A stretch of 64,000 bases of DNA from Cognatishimia sp. 1_MG-2023 (GCF_030548175.1 NZ_JAUORX010000003.1:248001-312000), one strand, 5' to 3'. Counted from the stretch's first letter, positions 17,164 through 27,267 are shown. Program-made: numbers and translations. The notes: a model not told the origin generated them from the letters alone.

Positions 17164-18516
17164 ATGTCTGGCCACGGCACCCCCATTCCCATGACATCTC
17201 GGCCCTGTGGGCCTTTGAACGGCGAGGCGCATGTGCCTGGCGATAAGTCGATTTCGCATCGGTCTTTGATCCTGGGCGCGATGTCGATCGGTGAGACGCG
17301 CATTACTGGGCTGTTGGAAGGCGAAGACGTTTTGGATACAGCCAAAGCGATGCGCGCCTTTGGGGCAGAGGTGATTGAGCATGGCGGCGGATCTTGGTCC
17401 GTGTTTGGCGTTGGGGTTGGCGGTTTTGCTGAGCCTGAGAACGTGATTGATTGCGGCAACTCTGGCACCGGCGTGCGCCTGATCATGGGCTGCATGGCGA
17501 CAACGGGGATATCGGCGACCTTTACTGGGGATGCCTCCCTGAACAAGCGTCCGATGGCGCGGGTGACGGATCCGATTGCATTGTTTGGAGCGCAGTCTGT
17601 TGGACGCTCTGGTGGACGCTTGCCAATGACGATTGTTGGCGCGGCTGAGCCGACACCTGTGCGCTATGTGGTGCCAATGCCTTCGGCGCAGGTGAAGTCA
17701 GCGGTTTTGCTGGCGGGTCTGAACGTACCGGGTAAGACGGTGGTGATTGAGAAAGAAGCGACACGCGATCATACGGAACGTATGTTGCAGGGCTTTGGCG
17801 CGGAGCTGACCGTCGAAGAGACGGACGAGGGCCGTGTGATCACTTTGACCGGTCAACCAGAGTTGAAGGCGCAAGAGATTGTTGTGCCGCGTGATCCATC
17901 CAGTGCGGCGTTTCCCGTTTGTGCGGCGATTGTCACACCGGGGTCTGATGTGTTGGTGCCGAATATCGGTTTGAACCCAACACGCGCGGGCCTGTTTACG
18001 ACTTTGCGTGAAATGGGTGCTGATCTGACCTATGAGAACGAGCGTGAAGAGGGTGGTGAGCCGGTTGCGGACTTGCGTGCAAAGTTCTCGCCCGACTTGA
18101 AAGGGATCGAAGTTGATCCTGCGCGGGCGGCTTCGATGATTGATGAATATCCGGTTCTGTCCGTTGTTGCGGCCTTTGCCCAAGGCGACACTGTGATGCG
18201 TGGCGTGAAAGAGCTGCGGGTTAAGGAAAGCGACCGAATTGATGCGATGGCAAAAGGTCTGCGGGCCAATGGCGTGACCGTTGATGAAGGCGACGATTGG
18301 TGGATCGTTAAGGGGCTTGGTCATGGGAATGTGCCGGGTGGTGCAACGTGTGCGAGCCAGCTGGATCACCGCATTGCGATGAGTTTCATGATTTTGGGCA
18401 TGGCTGCACAAAAGCCTGTGAGCGTGGATGATGGCGGCCCAATTGCAACATCTTTCCCGATCTTTGAAGGGCTAATGGCCGAGCTTGGTGCAGAGGTGGT
18501 GCGAAGCGCCAGCTAA
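17164..18516 (+). CDS. aroA: 3-phosphoshikimate 1-carboxyvinyltransferase (EPSP synthase)
   Basis: AroA joins phosphoenolpyruvate to shikimate-3-phosphate in the aromatic amino acid pathway. The 450 residues carry the [11 protein letters not shown] motif (about 20-30), [11 protein letters not shown] with the catalytic-site Arg, KRPMARV, and later the conserved [11 protein letters not shown] motif. [20 protein letters not shown] and the extended length suggest a class II (Agrobacterium CP4-like) enzyme, typical for alphaproteobacteria. A strong terminator follows. Confidence 0.95.
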   Translation: MSGHGTPIPMTSRPCGPLNGEAHVPGDKSISHRSLILGAMSIGETRITGLLEGEDVLDTAKAMRAFGAEVIEHGGGSWSVFGVGVGGFAEPENVIDCGNSGTGVRLIMGCMATTGISATFTGDASLNKRPMARVTDPIALFGAQSVGRSGGRLPMTIVGAAEPTPVRYVVPMPSAQVKSAVLLAGLNVPGKTVVIEKEATRDHTERMLQGFGAELTVEETDEGRVITLTGQPELKAQEIVVPRDPSSAAFPVCAAIVTPGSDVLVPNIGLNPTRAGLFTTLREMGADLTYENEREEGGEPVADLRAKFSPDLKGIEVDPARAASMIDEYPVLSVVAAFAQGDTVMRGVKELRVKESDRIDAMAKGLRANGVTVDEGDDWWIVKGLGHGNVPGGATCASQLDHRIAMSFMILGMAAQKPVSVDDGGPIATSFPIFEGLMAELGAEVVRSAS

Positions 18517-18543
18517 GCCTTCGATCAGTTTATCTTGATTTTT

Positions 18544-18581
18544 AAGCCGTGCTGGGCATGATTTCCCAGCGCGGTTTTTTT
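18544..18581 (+). terminator. Terminator after aroA
   Basis: A 13-bp stem AAGCCGTGCTGGG / CCCAGCGCGGTTT (two wobble pairs) is followed by a T run. Confidence 0.9.
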
Positions 18582-18615
18582 GTGCCGCCTGTATCGGGAC
18601 GAGGAGGGGCGGCCC

Positions 18616-19131
18616 ATGCAACGTTGGTTTTGCATATGTGTATTGATCACGCTTGGCCTATTGGCCGTGATGAGCATGTGGTCTTTTCCGTGGATTGCGC
18701 AGTCTGCCGGGGGGCTTTCGGCATTTGATTTGCGGTTTACCGGATATTCAGAAGCTGAGGCACGAGCATTTTTGGCGGCCCTTAGCGATGAAGGGTATGT
18801 GTTTTATCTGACGGTTCAGCATCGGTTGGATGTGCTGTTTCCTGCGTTTCTGGCGGCGAGTTTCATGCTAGCAAGCGCGCTGTTGTTTCGGCAGCGGTTT
18901 GCGCGATTGCTTTACATCATCGTTCTATTGGGTTTGGCGAGCGATTTTCTGGAGAACCGAACTGTGGCGGCGATGTTGCGCATGCCTGAAACTGTTGATC
19001 CAATCATGATTAAAGTGGCTAGTCTGTGGACGGTTGCAAAGTTTGTGTCGATAGCGGTTGTTTTGGTCTGCCTTTTGGCAGGTTTGGGCGGACGGCTTTG
19101 GGTTCGAAAGTGGTCGCGTGGCGGTGCATAG
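18616..19131 (+). CDS. Four-helix inner-membrane protein of unknown function
   Basis: This 171-residue protein starts MQRWFCICVLITLGLL, with GGAGGGG upstream of the ATG at 18616. About four hydrophobic helices are visible (about 5-25, 85-105, 110-130 and 140-165), with a conserved-looking loop SEAEARAFLAALSDEGYVFYLTVQ and a SDFLENRTVAAMLRMP segment between helices. I do not recognise a named family. It sits between aroA and cmk. Confidence 0.7.
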   Translation: MQRWFCICVLITLGLLAVMSMWSFPWIAQSAGGLSAFDLRFTGYSEAEARAFLAALSDEGYVFYLTVQHRLDVLFPAFLAASFMLASALLFRQRFARLLYIIVLLGLASDFLENRTVAAMLRMPETVDPIMIKVASLWTVAKFVSIAVVLVCLLAGLGGRLWVRKWSRGGA

Positions 19132-19191
19132 GTGCTTGCGCCAATTGGGTAGACGCGAGATAACGCCTGCAACAGATATTTGAGGCACATC

Positions 19192-19800
19192 ATGCGTATT
19201 ACCATTGCAATCGACGGTCCTGCAGCAGCGGGCAAGGGCACTATTTCAAAAGCTGTTGCCGCGCATTTTGGGTTTGCGCATTTGGATACGGGGCTGTTGT
19301 ATCGCGCCGTTGGGGCCAAGGTGCTTGCTGGCCAAGAGGCGATTGCGGCGGCGCAGGCTTTGGTGGCTGAGGATTTAGACGTTGGTGATTTGCGCACGCC
19401 TGATGTGGCGCAGGCGGCATCAAAAGTGGCTGTCGTACCAGAGGTGCGGGCGGCATTGGTGGATTTTCAACGCAGTTTTGCCCAGCGTGCAGGTGGGGCT
19501 GTTTTGGATGGCCGTGATATTGGCACCGTTATCTGCCCAGAGGCCGATGTGAAACTGTTTGTGACAGCCAGCGCAGAAGTGCGTGCGACGCGCCGGTTTA
19601 AGGAGTTGTCGGACAAGGGTCACGCGGATACGTTTGAGGACGTGTTGGCAGACGTCAAGGCGCGGGATGAGCGGGATATGAACCGCGCTGAGGCACCGTT
19701 GAAACCTGCCGAAGATGCGGTTTTGATCGACACATCTGAATTGACTGCTGAGCAAGCGATTGCTGCAGCGATTGCCGAGATTGACGCAAAACGCGGTTAA
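19192..19800 (+). CDS. cmk: Cytidylate kinase Cmk
   Basis: Cmk phosphorylates CMP and dCMP with ATP. The 202 residues include the P-loop [13 protein letters not shown] near residue 8, [13 protein letters not shown], and [21 protein letters not shown], all typical. GAGG lies seven bases before the ATG at 19192. cmk is usually next to rpsA; here a GNAT gene and a Hint-domain gene lie between. It is convergent with the GNAT gene and overlaps it by 4 bases. Confidence 0.95.
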   Translation: MRITIAIDGPAAAGKGTISKAVAAHFGFAHLDTGLLYRAVGAKVLAGQEAIAAAQALVAEDLDVGDLRTPDVAQAASKVAVVPEVRAALVDFQRSFAQRAGGAVLDGRDIGTVICPEADVKLFVTASAEVRATRRFKELSDKGHADTFEDVLADVKARDERDMNRAEAPLKPAEDAVLIDTSELTAEQAIAAAIAEIDAKRG

Positions 19801-20201
19801 AGCTCTCGTGACATGCGGCGGTAGGCGACGTCTTTTTTGAAAAAACGTTCTCCTTTTGGGGCGAAGCCGTGTTTTTCGTAAAACGGGAGCGCGTTTTCGC
19901 GTGCGTCGAACCAGAATGCCGTGGCGCCTAATTCGCGGGCTTTGTTTATTAGAAATGTCAGCATTTGGCTGCCAAGCCCTTGGCCTTGGTGGCTATGAGC
20001 CGTGGCGAATTTGCGCAGGCGAAGGGTTGTGTCATGCCAAAAGAGCGAGGCGGTACAAATCAGCTGCCCGTCATTGTGGATACCGAAATGTAGCGCGTTT
20101 TCGTCACCTTTGACTTGGCTGACCTCTGGCGGATGGTCGGGCCACAGAACGGCTTGTCTTAATGGCAGAGTATCGGATGCTGAAATTGGGGTGATGTCCA
20201 T
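19797..20201 (-). CDS. GNAT-family N-acetyltransferase
   Basis: This is a 134-residue acetyl-CoA-dependent acyltransferase of the GNAT fold. The acetyl-CoA pyrophosphate-binding motif A is clear in [11 protein letters not shown] (about 70-80), preceded by the beta-strand LRLRKFAT and followed by the motif B region FYEKHGF. The substrate cannot be deduced. It is convergent with cmk. Confidence 0.88.
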   Translation of the reverse strand: MDITPISASDTLPLRQAVLWPDHPPEVSQVKGDENALHFGIHNDGQLICTASLFWHDTTLRLRKFATAHSHQGQGLGSQMLTFLINKARELGATAFWFDARENALPFYEKHGFAPKGERFFKKDVAYRRMSREL

Positions 20202-20327
20202 CTGTGCAATCTGCCGCGCAATTTAGCTAATTTCAACGAATTAAAACGGCCGCGAATGTCTGGGATTTAGATATTTGTAACGCTCTTATCGCCATCCTTG
20301 GTGCATCTGGATCACTAGGGGTTTGCT

Positions 20328-21479
20328 ATGGGTACGTTGATTTACATCGGATCGTTGTCCGCGATGGACACGGATGAAACCAATTTCACAAACGAAAACC
20401 CAGATGCGATTAGCGGCAGTTATGGCGCGGGTGATATGCAAACCGTCGATGTGAATATGACCCATTCCGGTGGGTATGTTTACAGTGACGATGGAGGCCG
20501 TACGCCGAATGAGTTCATCTATGATGTGGGGAACGGCGAAACGCGCAGTGGCTTAGATGCCGAGGCGCGATTTACTGGGACTGTCACGGATGGGAATGGC
20601 GTGACCTCCAGCGTTACGATGAGCGTGTATCAAACCCAAAATGGCGATACCTTTGTGCGATTGCCGGATGGGTATGATGTACAATCGCTGACTGTGGATC
20701 AGATGGTTGCCGATGGGTATTCCAACATTAACAATACCGCCAGCAGTACGTCGATGGTTGTGTGCTTTCACGCGGGTGCACGGATTTTAACACCGGATGG
20801 GGAAAGGCCCGTTCAGGGGATAAAGCCCGGGGATCAGGTGATGACCTTGGACCACGGGCCGCAGGCGGTTCGATGGCTCGATCATTGGAATATTGCAAAA
20901 ACAAAGGAAACCAACGCGCCGATTTGCATCGTGGCGGGTGCATTTGGGAATGGGCTGCCGAAGCGCGATTTGCGGGTGTCGCCGCATCATCGTCTATTCC
21001 TAACTTCGCGTATTGCGGAACGGATGTTTGGGGCACCCGGAGTTTTGATCGCAGCGCGGCGGTTATTGGGGTTGCCGGGGGTGTATCAGGATGCACCCGG
21101 GCAAGAGGCGACTTATGTGCATTTCCTGTGTGATCAGCATGAGTTGGTCTTGGCAGAGGGCGTGGCGGCGGAAACGCTTTTGGTCGCAAAGCAGTCCTTG
21201 GCGATGTTGGATGCTGGGTTGAAAGATGCAGGAATTGAAGGGGCAGGGGCGCCAATGACAGCCCGCGCCAGCGCGCCGGCCCGACCTTTGCATAGCCAGA
21301 GGCGGTTACAGAACATGGTGGGGCGTCATATCAAAAATGGTAAGATGCTGATGGCTTGTACTGATGGATTTCGGATGAACGGCGGCATGATACACCATGA
21401 GGGGCGACGATTGATCGCGATATCTGGCGCAACTTCGCCGGAAACCCCGGATAAATTCGCCAAAAGCCTTGCAAACTAG
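20328..21479 (+). CDS. Hint-domain protein (Hedgehog/intein-like, Hint_2)
   Basis: The 383 residues consist of an N-terminal Asp/Thr/Gly-rich region (about 1-145) without a signal peptide and a Hint domain from Cys146: CFHAGARILTPDGERPVQGIKPGDQV, then a conserved LRVSPHHRLFL block and CDQHELVLAEGVAAETLL. Hint domains self-cleave before the first Cys in some proteins. The intein C-terminal His-Asn is not evident, so this is not a splicing intein. Such proteins are common in the Roseobacter group and often lie in secreted, Ca-binding polypeptides. It interrupts the usual cmk-rpsA pair. A terminator follows. Confidence 0.85.
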   Translation: MGTLIYIGSLSAMDTDETNFTNENPDAISGSYGAGDMQTVDVNMTHSGGYVYSDDGGRTPNEFIYDVGNGETRSGLDAEARFTGTVTDGNGVTSSVTMSVYQTQNGDTFVRLPDGYDVQSLTVDQMVADGYSNINNTASSTSMVVCFHAGARILTPDGERPVQGIKPGDQVMTLDHGPQAVRWLDHWNIAKTKETNAPICIVAGAFGNGLPKRDLRVSPHHRLFLTSRIAERMFGAPGVLIAARRLLGLPGVYQDAPGQEATYVHFLCDQHELVLAEGVAAETLLVAKQSLAMLDAGLKDAGIEGAGAPMTARASAPARPLHSQRRLQNMVGRHIKNGKMLMACTDGFRMNGGMIHHEGRRLIAISGATSPETPDKFAKSLAN

Positions 21480-21544
21480 GCACCAAGCGAGTAACCCACG
21501 CCTGTCGAAAAGGCGAATAATGCCGCAAGATACAGAGATCGAGC

Positions 21545-21574
21545 AGGGTCGGATCAACCGGCCCTCTTTGTTTT
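21545..21574 (+). terminator. Terminator after the Hint-domain gene
   Basis: AGGGTCGG / CCGGCCCT around ATCAA is followed by CTTTGTTTT. It separates the Hint gene from rpsA. Confidence 0.75.
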
Positions 21575-21682
21575 GCGTTTCGCTTGGACCAACCCGTCTG
21601 CCATTGGTGGGCATAATTTAAGACCGGCGGAGACAACCGCGCGGCCAGATAAAAACCGAATGTAAAGGAAACATGAGACCTC

Positions 21683-23362
21683 ATGGCTCAAAACGTATCT
21701 ATGGAGGACTTCGAAGCCCTTCTGAATGAAAGCTTCGAAATGGACACCCCTGATGAGGGTTCCGTTGTAAAAGGCAAGATCATCGCGATTGAAGCGGGTC
21801 AGGCCATCATCGACGTAGGCTACAAAATGGAAGGCCGCGTTGATCTTAAAGAATTCGCAAATCCTGGCGAAGCTCCTGAAGTTGCTGTTGGCGACGAAGT
21901 AGAAGTCTTCTTGCGCTCTGCAGAGAACGCACGTGGCGAAGCAGTTATCTCTCGTGAGATGGCGCGCCGCGAAGAAGCTTGGGACCGTCTGGAAAAAGCA
22001 TATGCCGACGACGCGCGCGTCGAAGGTGCCATCTTTGGCCGTGTCAAAGGCGGTTTCACTGTCGATCTGGGTGGCGCAGTTGCGTTCTTGCCTGGTTCAC
22101 AAGTGGACGTTCGCCCAGTACGCGACGCAGGCCCATTGATGGGTCTGAAGCAGCCATTCCAAATCCTGAAAATGGACCGTCGTCGTGGCAACATCGTTGT
22201 ATCCCGTCGTGCGATCCTCGAAGAATCCCGCGCAGAGCAGCGTGCTGAAGTTATCGGCAAACTGGCTGAAGGCGATTCTGTTGACGGTGTGGTTAAGAAC
22301 ATCACTGAATACGGTGCGTTCGTTGACCTTGGTGGCGTAGACGGCTTGCTGCACGTAACCGACATGGCATGGCGCCGTGTGAACCACCCATCTGAGATCC
22401 TGACAATCGGCGAAACCGTTAAGGTTCAGGTTATCAAGATCAACAAAGAGACACATCGTATCTCCTTGGGCATGAAACAGCTGATGGACGATCCTTGGGA
22501 TCTGGTTGCTGGCAAGTACCCACTTGAGTCCGTGCACACTGGCCGCGTAACAAACATCACTGATTACGGTGCATTTGTTGAGCTGGAAGCTGGCGTTGAA
22601 GGTCTGGTTCACGTTTCTGAAATGTCTTGGACAAAGAAAAACGTACACCCAGGCAAGATCGTTTCTACTTCTCAAGAAGTCGAAGTTATGGTTCTGGAAA
22701 TCGATGGTGCGAAGCGCCGTGTTTCCCTTGGCCTGAAACAGACTCAGCGCAACCCATGGGAAGTGTTTGCAGAAACACACCCAGAGAACACTGAAGTTGA
22801 AGGTGAAGTTAAGAACATCACCGAATTCGGTCTGTTCATTGGTCTGCCTGGCGAGATCGACGGCATGGTTCACCTGTCCGACATCTCTTGGGACGAGCGT
22901 GGCGAAGACGCGATCCAGAACTTCCGCAAAGGCGACGTTGTCAAAGCGGTTGTATCTGAAGTTGACGTTGAAAAAGAGCGTATCTCTCTGTCCATCAAAG
23001 CGCTTGGCGGCGACAAGTTCGCTGAAGCGACTGGCGGCGTGAAGCGTGGCTCTATCGTGACTGTTGAAGTGACTGCCATCGAAGAAGGCGGCATCGAAGT
23101 GGTTTATGAAGGCATGAAGTCCTTCATCCGCCGTTCTGACCTGGCACGTGATCGCGTTGATCAGCGTCCAGAGCGTTTCAACGTTGGCGATAAAGTTGAC
23201 GTGCGTGTGACTAACGTAGATGGCAAAACACGCCGTCTGGGTCTGTCCGTAAAAGCACGTGAGATCGCTGAAGAGAAGGAAGCAGTTGAACAGTATGGTT
23301 CTTCTGACTCCGGCGCGTCCTTGGGTGATATCCTTGGCGCAGCTCTGAAGACTGACGAGTAA
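21683..23362 (+). CDS. rpsA: 30S ribosomal protein S1
   Basis: S1 binds mRNA leaders on the 30S subunit and helps translation initiation. The 559 residues hold six S1 (OB-fold) repeats, with recognisable units such as VDGVVKNITEYGAFVDLGGVDGLLHVTDM and VHTGRVTNITDYGAFVELEAGVEGLVHVSEM. Codon use is biased as in highly expressed genes, with fewer rare codons than in neighbours. A terminator hairpin follows. Confidence 0.98.
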   Translation: MAQNVSMEDFEALLNESFEMDTPDEGSVVKGKIIAIEAGQAIIDVGYKMEGRVDLKEFANPGEAPEVAVGDEVEVFLRSAENARGEAVISREMARREEAWDRLEKAYADDARVEGAIFGRVKGGFTVDLGGAVAFLPGSQVDVRPVRDAGPLMGLKQPFQILKMDRRRGNIVVSRRAILEESRAEQRAEVIGKLAEGDSVDGVVKNITEYGAFVDLGGVDGLLHVTDMAWRRVNHPSEILTIGETVKVQVIKINKETHRISLGMKQLMDDPWDLVAGKYPLESVHTGRVTNITDYGAFVELEAGVEGLVHVSEMSWTKKNVHPGKIVSTSQEVEVMVLEIDGAKRRVSLGLKQTQRNPWEVFAETHPENTEVEGEVKNITEFGLFIGLPGEIDGMVHLSDISWDERGEDAIQNFRKGDVVKAVVSEVDVEKERISLSIKALGGDKFAEATGGVKRGSIVTVEVTAIEEGGIEVVYEGMKSFIRRSDLARDRVDQRPERFNVGDKVDVRVTNVDGKTRRLGLSVKAREIAEEKEAVEQYGSSDSGASLGDILGAALKTDE

Positions 23363-23392
23363 ACGCTAGGCCTTAGGGCTTAAGAAAAATCT

Positions 23393-23420
23393 GGCCTCGC
23401 CCGATGGGCGGGGCCTTTCC
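23393..23420 (+). terminator. Terminator after rpsA
   Basis: GGCCTCGCCC pairs with GGGCGGGGCC around GAT and is followed by TTTCC. It lies 30 bp after the rpsA stop codon. Confidence 0.75.
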
Positions 23421-23622
23421 TATTCAGGACCAAGTCAATAAGTGGCCTATGGAGTGGCTCAGTTTGACGCCCTCGTCTTTCCAAAACAACGACCTGCGCA
23501 CACAGGTAGGGCGCGTTGTTTTTGATAGGCGGTGGATATTTGGCCGTTACCTTATTGGGCCTGCATGCGCAGTGACCCTCTCGCGCAAAAGCGCGGGCAA
23601 CATATAAAGAGAAGACAATACT

Positions 23623-25599
23623 GTGAAACAAGCTCTGCGGGACGCGTTAACCGATCGTGGCTACAATAAACTGACCCCTGTTCAAGAAGCGGTCATGGAC
23701 CCGGAATATGAAGGCGCTGACCTTTTGGTTTCTGCTCAAACCGGTTCTGGTAAAACTTTGGGCTTTGGCTTGGCGATTGCGCCAACGTTGCTCGGCAATG
23801 ACGAAGCGTTTTCAAAGGCAAAAGCGCCTTTGGCTTTGGTGATTGCACCGACGCGTGAACTTGCGCTGCAGGTAAAGCGCGAGTTGGCATGGCTTTATGC
23901 CAAGGCGGGCGCTGTGATGGCGTCTTGTGTGGGTGGCATGGATATGCGCGACGAGCGTCGCACATTGGAACGTGGCGCGCACATTGTTGTGGCCACTCCG
24001 GGCCGTCTGCGCGATCACATCATGCGTGGCTCTATCAACCTGTCGCAACTGCGTGCGGTTGTTCTGGACGAAGCGGATGAGATGCTAGATCTGGGTTTCC
24101 GCGAAGATTTGGAGTTCATCCTAGGTGAATCCCCAGAGTCGCGTCAGACACTGTTGTTCTCTGCGACGGTTCCAAAATCCATCCTTGGCTTGGCGAAAAA
24201 GTACCAGAACGACGCGATCCGCGTTGTTGCGAAATCCGAGAACGCACAGCATAGCGATATTGAATACCGCGCAATGAGCGTTGTTGACCGTGACGTTGAG
24301 AACGCCGTGATCAACACGCTGCTGTATTACGATGCGCCAAATGCGATTGTTTTTGGCAATACACGGGCAACTGTGAACCGTTTGACAACACGCTTGTCCA
24401 ACCGTGGATTTAAGGTTGTAGCCTTGTCTGGTGAGCTTTCACAAGCAGAGCGGACCCATGCTTTGCAAGCGATGCGCGATGGGCGTGCGAATGTTTGTGT
24501 GGCGACCGATGTTGCGGCACGCGGTATTGATTTGCCGAACCTTGATCTGGTTGTGCACGCTGAATTGCCGGGTAGCCACGAGACATTGCTGCACCGTTCT
24601 GGCCGGACCGGTCGTGCGGGCCGTAAAGGCACCAGCTGCTTGATTGTTATCAAGCGCAACATGAAAAAAGCGCAGCGTATTCTGAGCATGGCGAAATTGA
24701 ATGCAGAGTGGGGCGCAGCGCCTTCTGCTGACGAAGTTGCAGAACGCGAAGAAGAGCGCCTGATGACTGACGAAGGTTGGCAGAAGGAAACGGCTCCGGC
24801 AGAGGCTGGATTGGTCGCTAAATTGCTGGAGAAGTTCACACCAGAACAGCTCGCAGCAGCGTTTGTGCGCATCCATCAGACAAACCGTTCTGCTCCCGAA
24901 GAGCTGCGGGCTGTTTCTGATGAAAAACCACGTCCACGTGACGAATTTGGTGCCAGCGTTTGGTTCTCTATCGAAGGTGGTCGAGATGCAGAGGCAGAGC
25001 CACGCCGCTTGTTGCCGATGCTGTGCAAAGTAGGTGGTCTGACCAAAGACGATATTGGTGCGATCCGGGTTCAAAAAGAAGAATCCTTTGTGCAAATCTT
25101 GGAAAGCAGCGTTGATGGTTTCCTAAAGTCTGTCGGCACTGCGATGACTGTTGAAGATGGTGCGAAAATCAAACGCCTATCTCAAGCGCCAGTGCTAGAG
25201 CGCCAAGAGCGCCCACGCAGGTCGTTTGACCGCAAGCCCGGTGGTGGCGGTAAACCTGCCTATAAAGGCAAAGGTGAAGGCCGCGGTGATAAGCCACGCG
25301 GTAAGTCCTCGGCACCTGTTGATTGGAATGATGCTTCTGAACCTCGGGCACGTAAGCCAAAGCCAGAGTCCAAAGGTGGACCGGGTGGTCATCGTAAAGG
25401 TGGAGACGGTGGCGGCAAGCCGCGTCGCGCGTCATCTGATGAATGGTCCCCTGCATCCAAGCGGACTGGTGGAAAACCGGGTGGCAAACCAAAAGGCCCA
25501 CCACCCCCAGCTGGCAAAGCGAACAGCAAAAAGAACAAAGCACGTGCAGCTGCAAAAGGTGGGAACCAGCCCCCTCGTAAGCGCGGCTTTAACGCCTAA
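23623..25599 (+). CDS. DEAD-box ATP-dependent RNA helicase, DbpA/CsdA-like
   Basis: This is a 658-residue RNA helicase. Motifs in order: Q motif (KLTPVQEAV), Walker A AQTGSGKT near residue 43, DEAD in VVLDEADEML, SAT in LLFSATVP, and HRSGRTGRAGRKG. Residues of about 440-530 look like a DbpA-type RNA-binding domain (GASVWFSIEGGRDAEAEPRRLLPMLC onward). The tail of about 120 residues is very basic and rich in Gly, Lys and Pro, and probably binds RNA. The start is a GTG at 23623. It may remodel rRNA or mRNA, for example in the cold. Confidence 0.93.
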   Translation: MKQALRDALTDRGYNKLTPVQEAVMDPEYEGADLLVSAQTGSGKTLGFGLAIAPTLLGNDEAFSKAKAPLALVIAPTRELALQVKRELAWLYAKAGAVMASCVGGMDMRDERRTLERGAHIVVATPGRLRDHIMRGSINLSQLRAVVLDEADEMLDLGFREDLEFILGESPESRQTLLFSATVPKSILGLAKKYQNDAIRVVAKSENAQHSDIEYRAMSVVDRDVENAVINTLLYYDAPNAIVFGNTRATVNRLTTRLSNRGFKVVALSGELSQAERTHALQAMRDGRANVCVATDVAARGIDLPNLDLVVHAELPGSHETLLHRSGRTGRAGRKGTSCLIVIKRNMKKAQRILSMAKLNAEWGAAPSADEVAEREEERLMTDEGWQKETAPAEAGLVAKLLEKFTPEQLAAAFVRIHQTNRSAPEELRAVSDEKPRPRDEFGASVWFSIEGGRDAEAEPRRLLPMLCKVGGLTKDDIGAIRVQKEESFVQILESSVDGFLKSVGTAMTVEDGAKIKRLSQAPVLERQERPRRSFDRKPGGGGKPAYKGKGEGRGDKPRGKSSAPVDWNDASEPRARKPKPESKGGPGGHRKGGDGGGKPRRASSDEWSPASKRTGGKPGGKPKGPPPPAGKANSKKNKARAAAKGGNQPPRKRGFNA

Positions 25600-25609
25600 A
25601 CCTAATCAA

Positions 25610-25646
25610 GCTGCGCCGCGAATCGTGTGAGATTCTGCGGCGCAGC
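25610..25646 (+). terminator. Long hairpin after the helicase gene
   Basis: GCTGCGCCGCG-AATC pairs with GATT-TGCGGCGCAGC (one bulge) around GTGTGA. The following ACCCTTTGC is only weakly T-rich, so it is a probable terminator. Confidence 0.6.
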
Positions 25647-25835
25647 ACCCTTTGCACATGCAGAAGGATGTGCGCTTGATCGGCAGAGCATTGCTCAATC
25701 CGTCATTTTCTGAGACTTTTTTTCGGAAAATCAGGGGTTTGGCCGATCTTAGGGTTTCCGTTTTCGCAGATTTCTCCCTATATTTGCTGATGATGCACTG
25801 AAAACAATTTGCACGGGCCTGGGGAGACGACTTCG

Positions 25836-26120
25836 ATGATCCGATCGGAACTAATTCAGAAAATCGCTGACGAAAATCCACATCTTTATCAACGTGATGT
25901 TGAGCGGATCGTTAATTCGATCTTTGAAGAGATTACAGATGCTATGGCGCGCGGTGATCGCGTCGAGCTGCGCGGCTTTGGCGCGTTCTCGGTTAAACAG
26001 CGCGATGCGCGCACTGGCCGAAATCCGCGTACAGGTGAATCTGTCGCAGTTGAAGAAAAGCACGTTCCGTTCTTTAAGACAGGCAAACTATTACGAGATC
26101 GTCTGAACGGAAAAGCTTAA
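25836..26120 (+). CDS. ihfB: Integration host factor subunit beta
   Basis: IhfB pairs with IhfA to bend DNA sequence-specifically in transcription and replication. The 94 residues include the DNABII signature [22 protein letters not shown] with the Pro that intercalates in the minor groove. The ATG at 25836 gives [17 protein letters not shown] lies nine bases upstream. Its stop codon shares one base with the start of the LapA-domain gene. Confidence 0.95.
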   Translation: MIRSELIQKIADENPHLYQRDVERIVNSIFEEITDAMARGDRVELRGFGAFSVKQRDARTGRNPRTGESVAVEEKHVPFFKTGKLLRDRLNGKA

Positions 26121-26470
26121 TGCGCTATATTCGGTATGCCTTTTTGGCCACGCTTGGCGTGGTCCTTTTTTCAATTGCTTTGGCCAATCGTGGTTCGGTG
26201 ACACTTAGTCTGTTGCCTGAGCCATTGGCGCAGCTGCTTGGGCTGCACTATTCAATCAACTTACCGCTGTTCGTCATCATCTTTGGCGGCATTGGTGCTG
26301 GGTTGTTGATTGGCTTTTTCTGGGAATGGATGCGTGAATATAAAATTCGCGCTGCTGCAAGTCGCGCACAACGCGAATTGGCCCAGTCACAGCGCGAAGT
26401 GCGCCGGTTGAAGGGCAAACAGAATGAGGACAAAGACGAGGTGCTGGCGCTTCTAGAGGAAGCCAGCTAA
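26120..26470 (+). CDS. LapA-domain inner-membrane protein
   Basis: This 116-residue protein has two membrane helices (about 5-22 and 45-67: LPLFVIIFGGIGAGLLIGFFWEW) and a C-terminal coiled coil (AQRELAQSQREVRRLKGKQ). This is the DUF1049/LapA (LPS assembly protein A) layout. ATG overlaps the ihfB stop codon (TAATG), so the two are translationally coupled. It is followed by a terminator before trpF. Confidence 0.85.
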   Translation: MRYIRYAFLATLGVVLFSIALANRGSVTLSLLPEPLAQLLGLHYSINLPLFVIIFGGIGAGLLIGFFWEWMREYKIRAAASRAQRELAQSQREVRRLKGKQNEDKDEVLALLEEAS

Positions 26471-26494
26471 ACCGTCAGACAAGTGATTGTCTTA

Positions 26495-26523
26495 GCGCCT
26501 CGGAGATAATCCGGGGCGTTTTG
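26495..26523 (+). terminator. Terminator immediately before trpF
   Basis: A 9-bp stem CGCCTCGGA / TCCGGGGCG around GATAA is followed by TTTTGC. It ends about 15 bp before the trpF start, leaving no room for a promoter between the two. Confidence 0.75.
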
Positions 26524-26537
26524 CATTGGGGGATAAG

Positions 26538-27194
26538 ATGGACACGCGGGTCAAAATTTGTGGTCTAAAAACACCGGAACATGTGGCAGCCGCAGCTGAG
26601 GCTGGCGCGAGCTACGTGGGTTTTGTGTTCTTTGAGAAATCTCCACGCAATGTATCGGTGGAATTGGCGCGTGACTTGGCATTGGATGTGCCTGTTGGTT
26701 TGGCCAAGGTGGCATTGGTTGTGAATGCCGATGATGGCGCGCTGGATGCGCTGATGGATCAGGTGCCAATAGATATCCTGCAGCTTCATGGCAAGGAAAG
26801 CCCAGAGCGTGTGGCAGAGGTGCGTGCGCGTTATGGCTTGCCTGTGATGAAGGCGATTGGGATCGCAGAGGCAAGTGATCTGACGCAGATTGATGCCTAC
26901 GGCAATGTTGCGGATCAGTTGTTGATTGATGCCAAGGCCCCAAAGGGGGCTGCGTTGCCCGGGGGCAATGGCTTGGCCTTTGATTGGAAACTGGTGAACC
27001 GCAAGTACTGGCCTTGCCCTTGGATGCTGGCGGGGGGGCTGAATCCTGAAAATGTTGGCTTGGCTGTTCAGATGACAGGTGCGCGGCAGGTTGATGTTTC
27101 GTCAGGTGTGGAAAGCACACCGGGTGAAAAGGATGCTGATTTGATCCGCGCCTTTGTCAAAGCGGCCAAGGAAAAGCCTGCACCAAAGCTATAA
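26538..27194 (+). CDS. trpF: Phosphoribosylanthranilate isomerase TrpF
   Basis: TrpF performs the Amadori rearrangement of phosphoribosylanthranilate in tryptophan synthesis. The 218-residue TIM barrel starts [12 protein letters not shown] with the catalytic Cys, has [16 protein letters not shown], and later [17 protein letters not shown] and DVSSGVE. I choose the ATG at 26538 because of the GGGG upstream. It lies 73 bp before trpB. Confidence 0.95.
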   Translation: MDTRVKICGLKTPEHVAAAAEAGASYVGFVFFEKSPRNVSVELARDLALDVPVGLAKVALVVNADDGALDALMDQVPIDILQLHGKESPERVAEVRARYGLPVMKAIGIAEASDLTQIDAYGNVADQLLIDAKAPKGAALPGGNGLAFDWKLVNRKYWPCPWMLAGGLNPENVGLAVQMTGARQVDVSSGVESTPGEKDADLIRAFVKAAKEKPAPKL

Positions 27195-27267
27195 TTCCCA
27201 ATTTACGTTGGACGTTTTGGGCCAAGAGGCCTAAGACAATCGGCAACGATTTACGAAAGAGACACGC

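Noticed and set aside
20764-21479. Splicing intein
   Set aside because: The Hint domain lacks a C-terminal His-Asn junction and a following extein; the protein just ends after the domain.
22097-22873. Open - strand frame of 258 codons
   Set aside because: Antisense to the S1 repeats of rpsA; repeated S1 units create long antisense frames.
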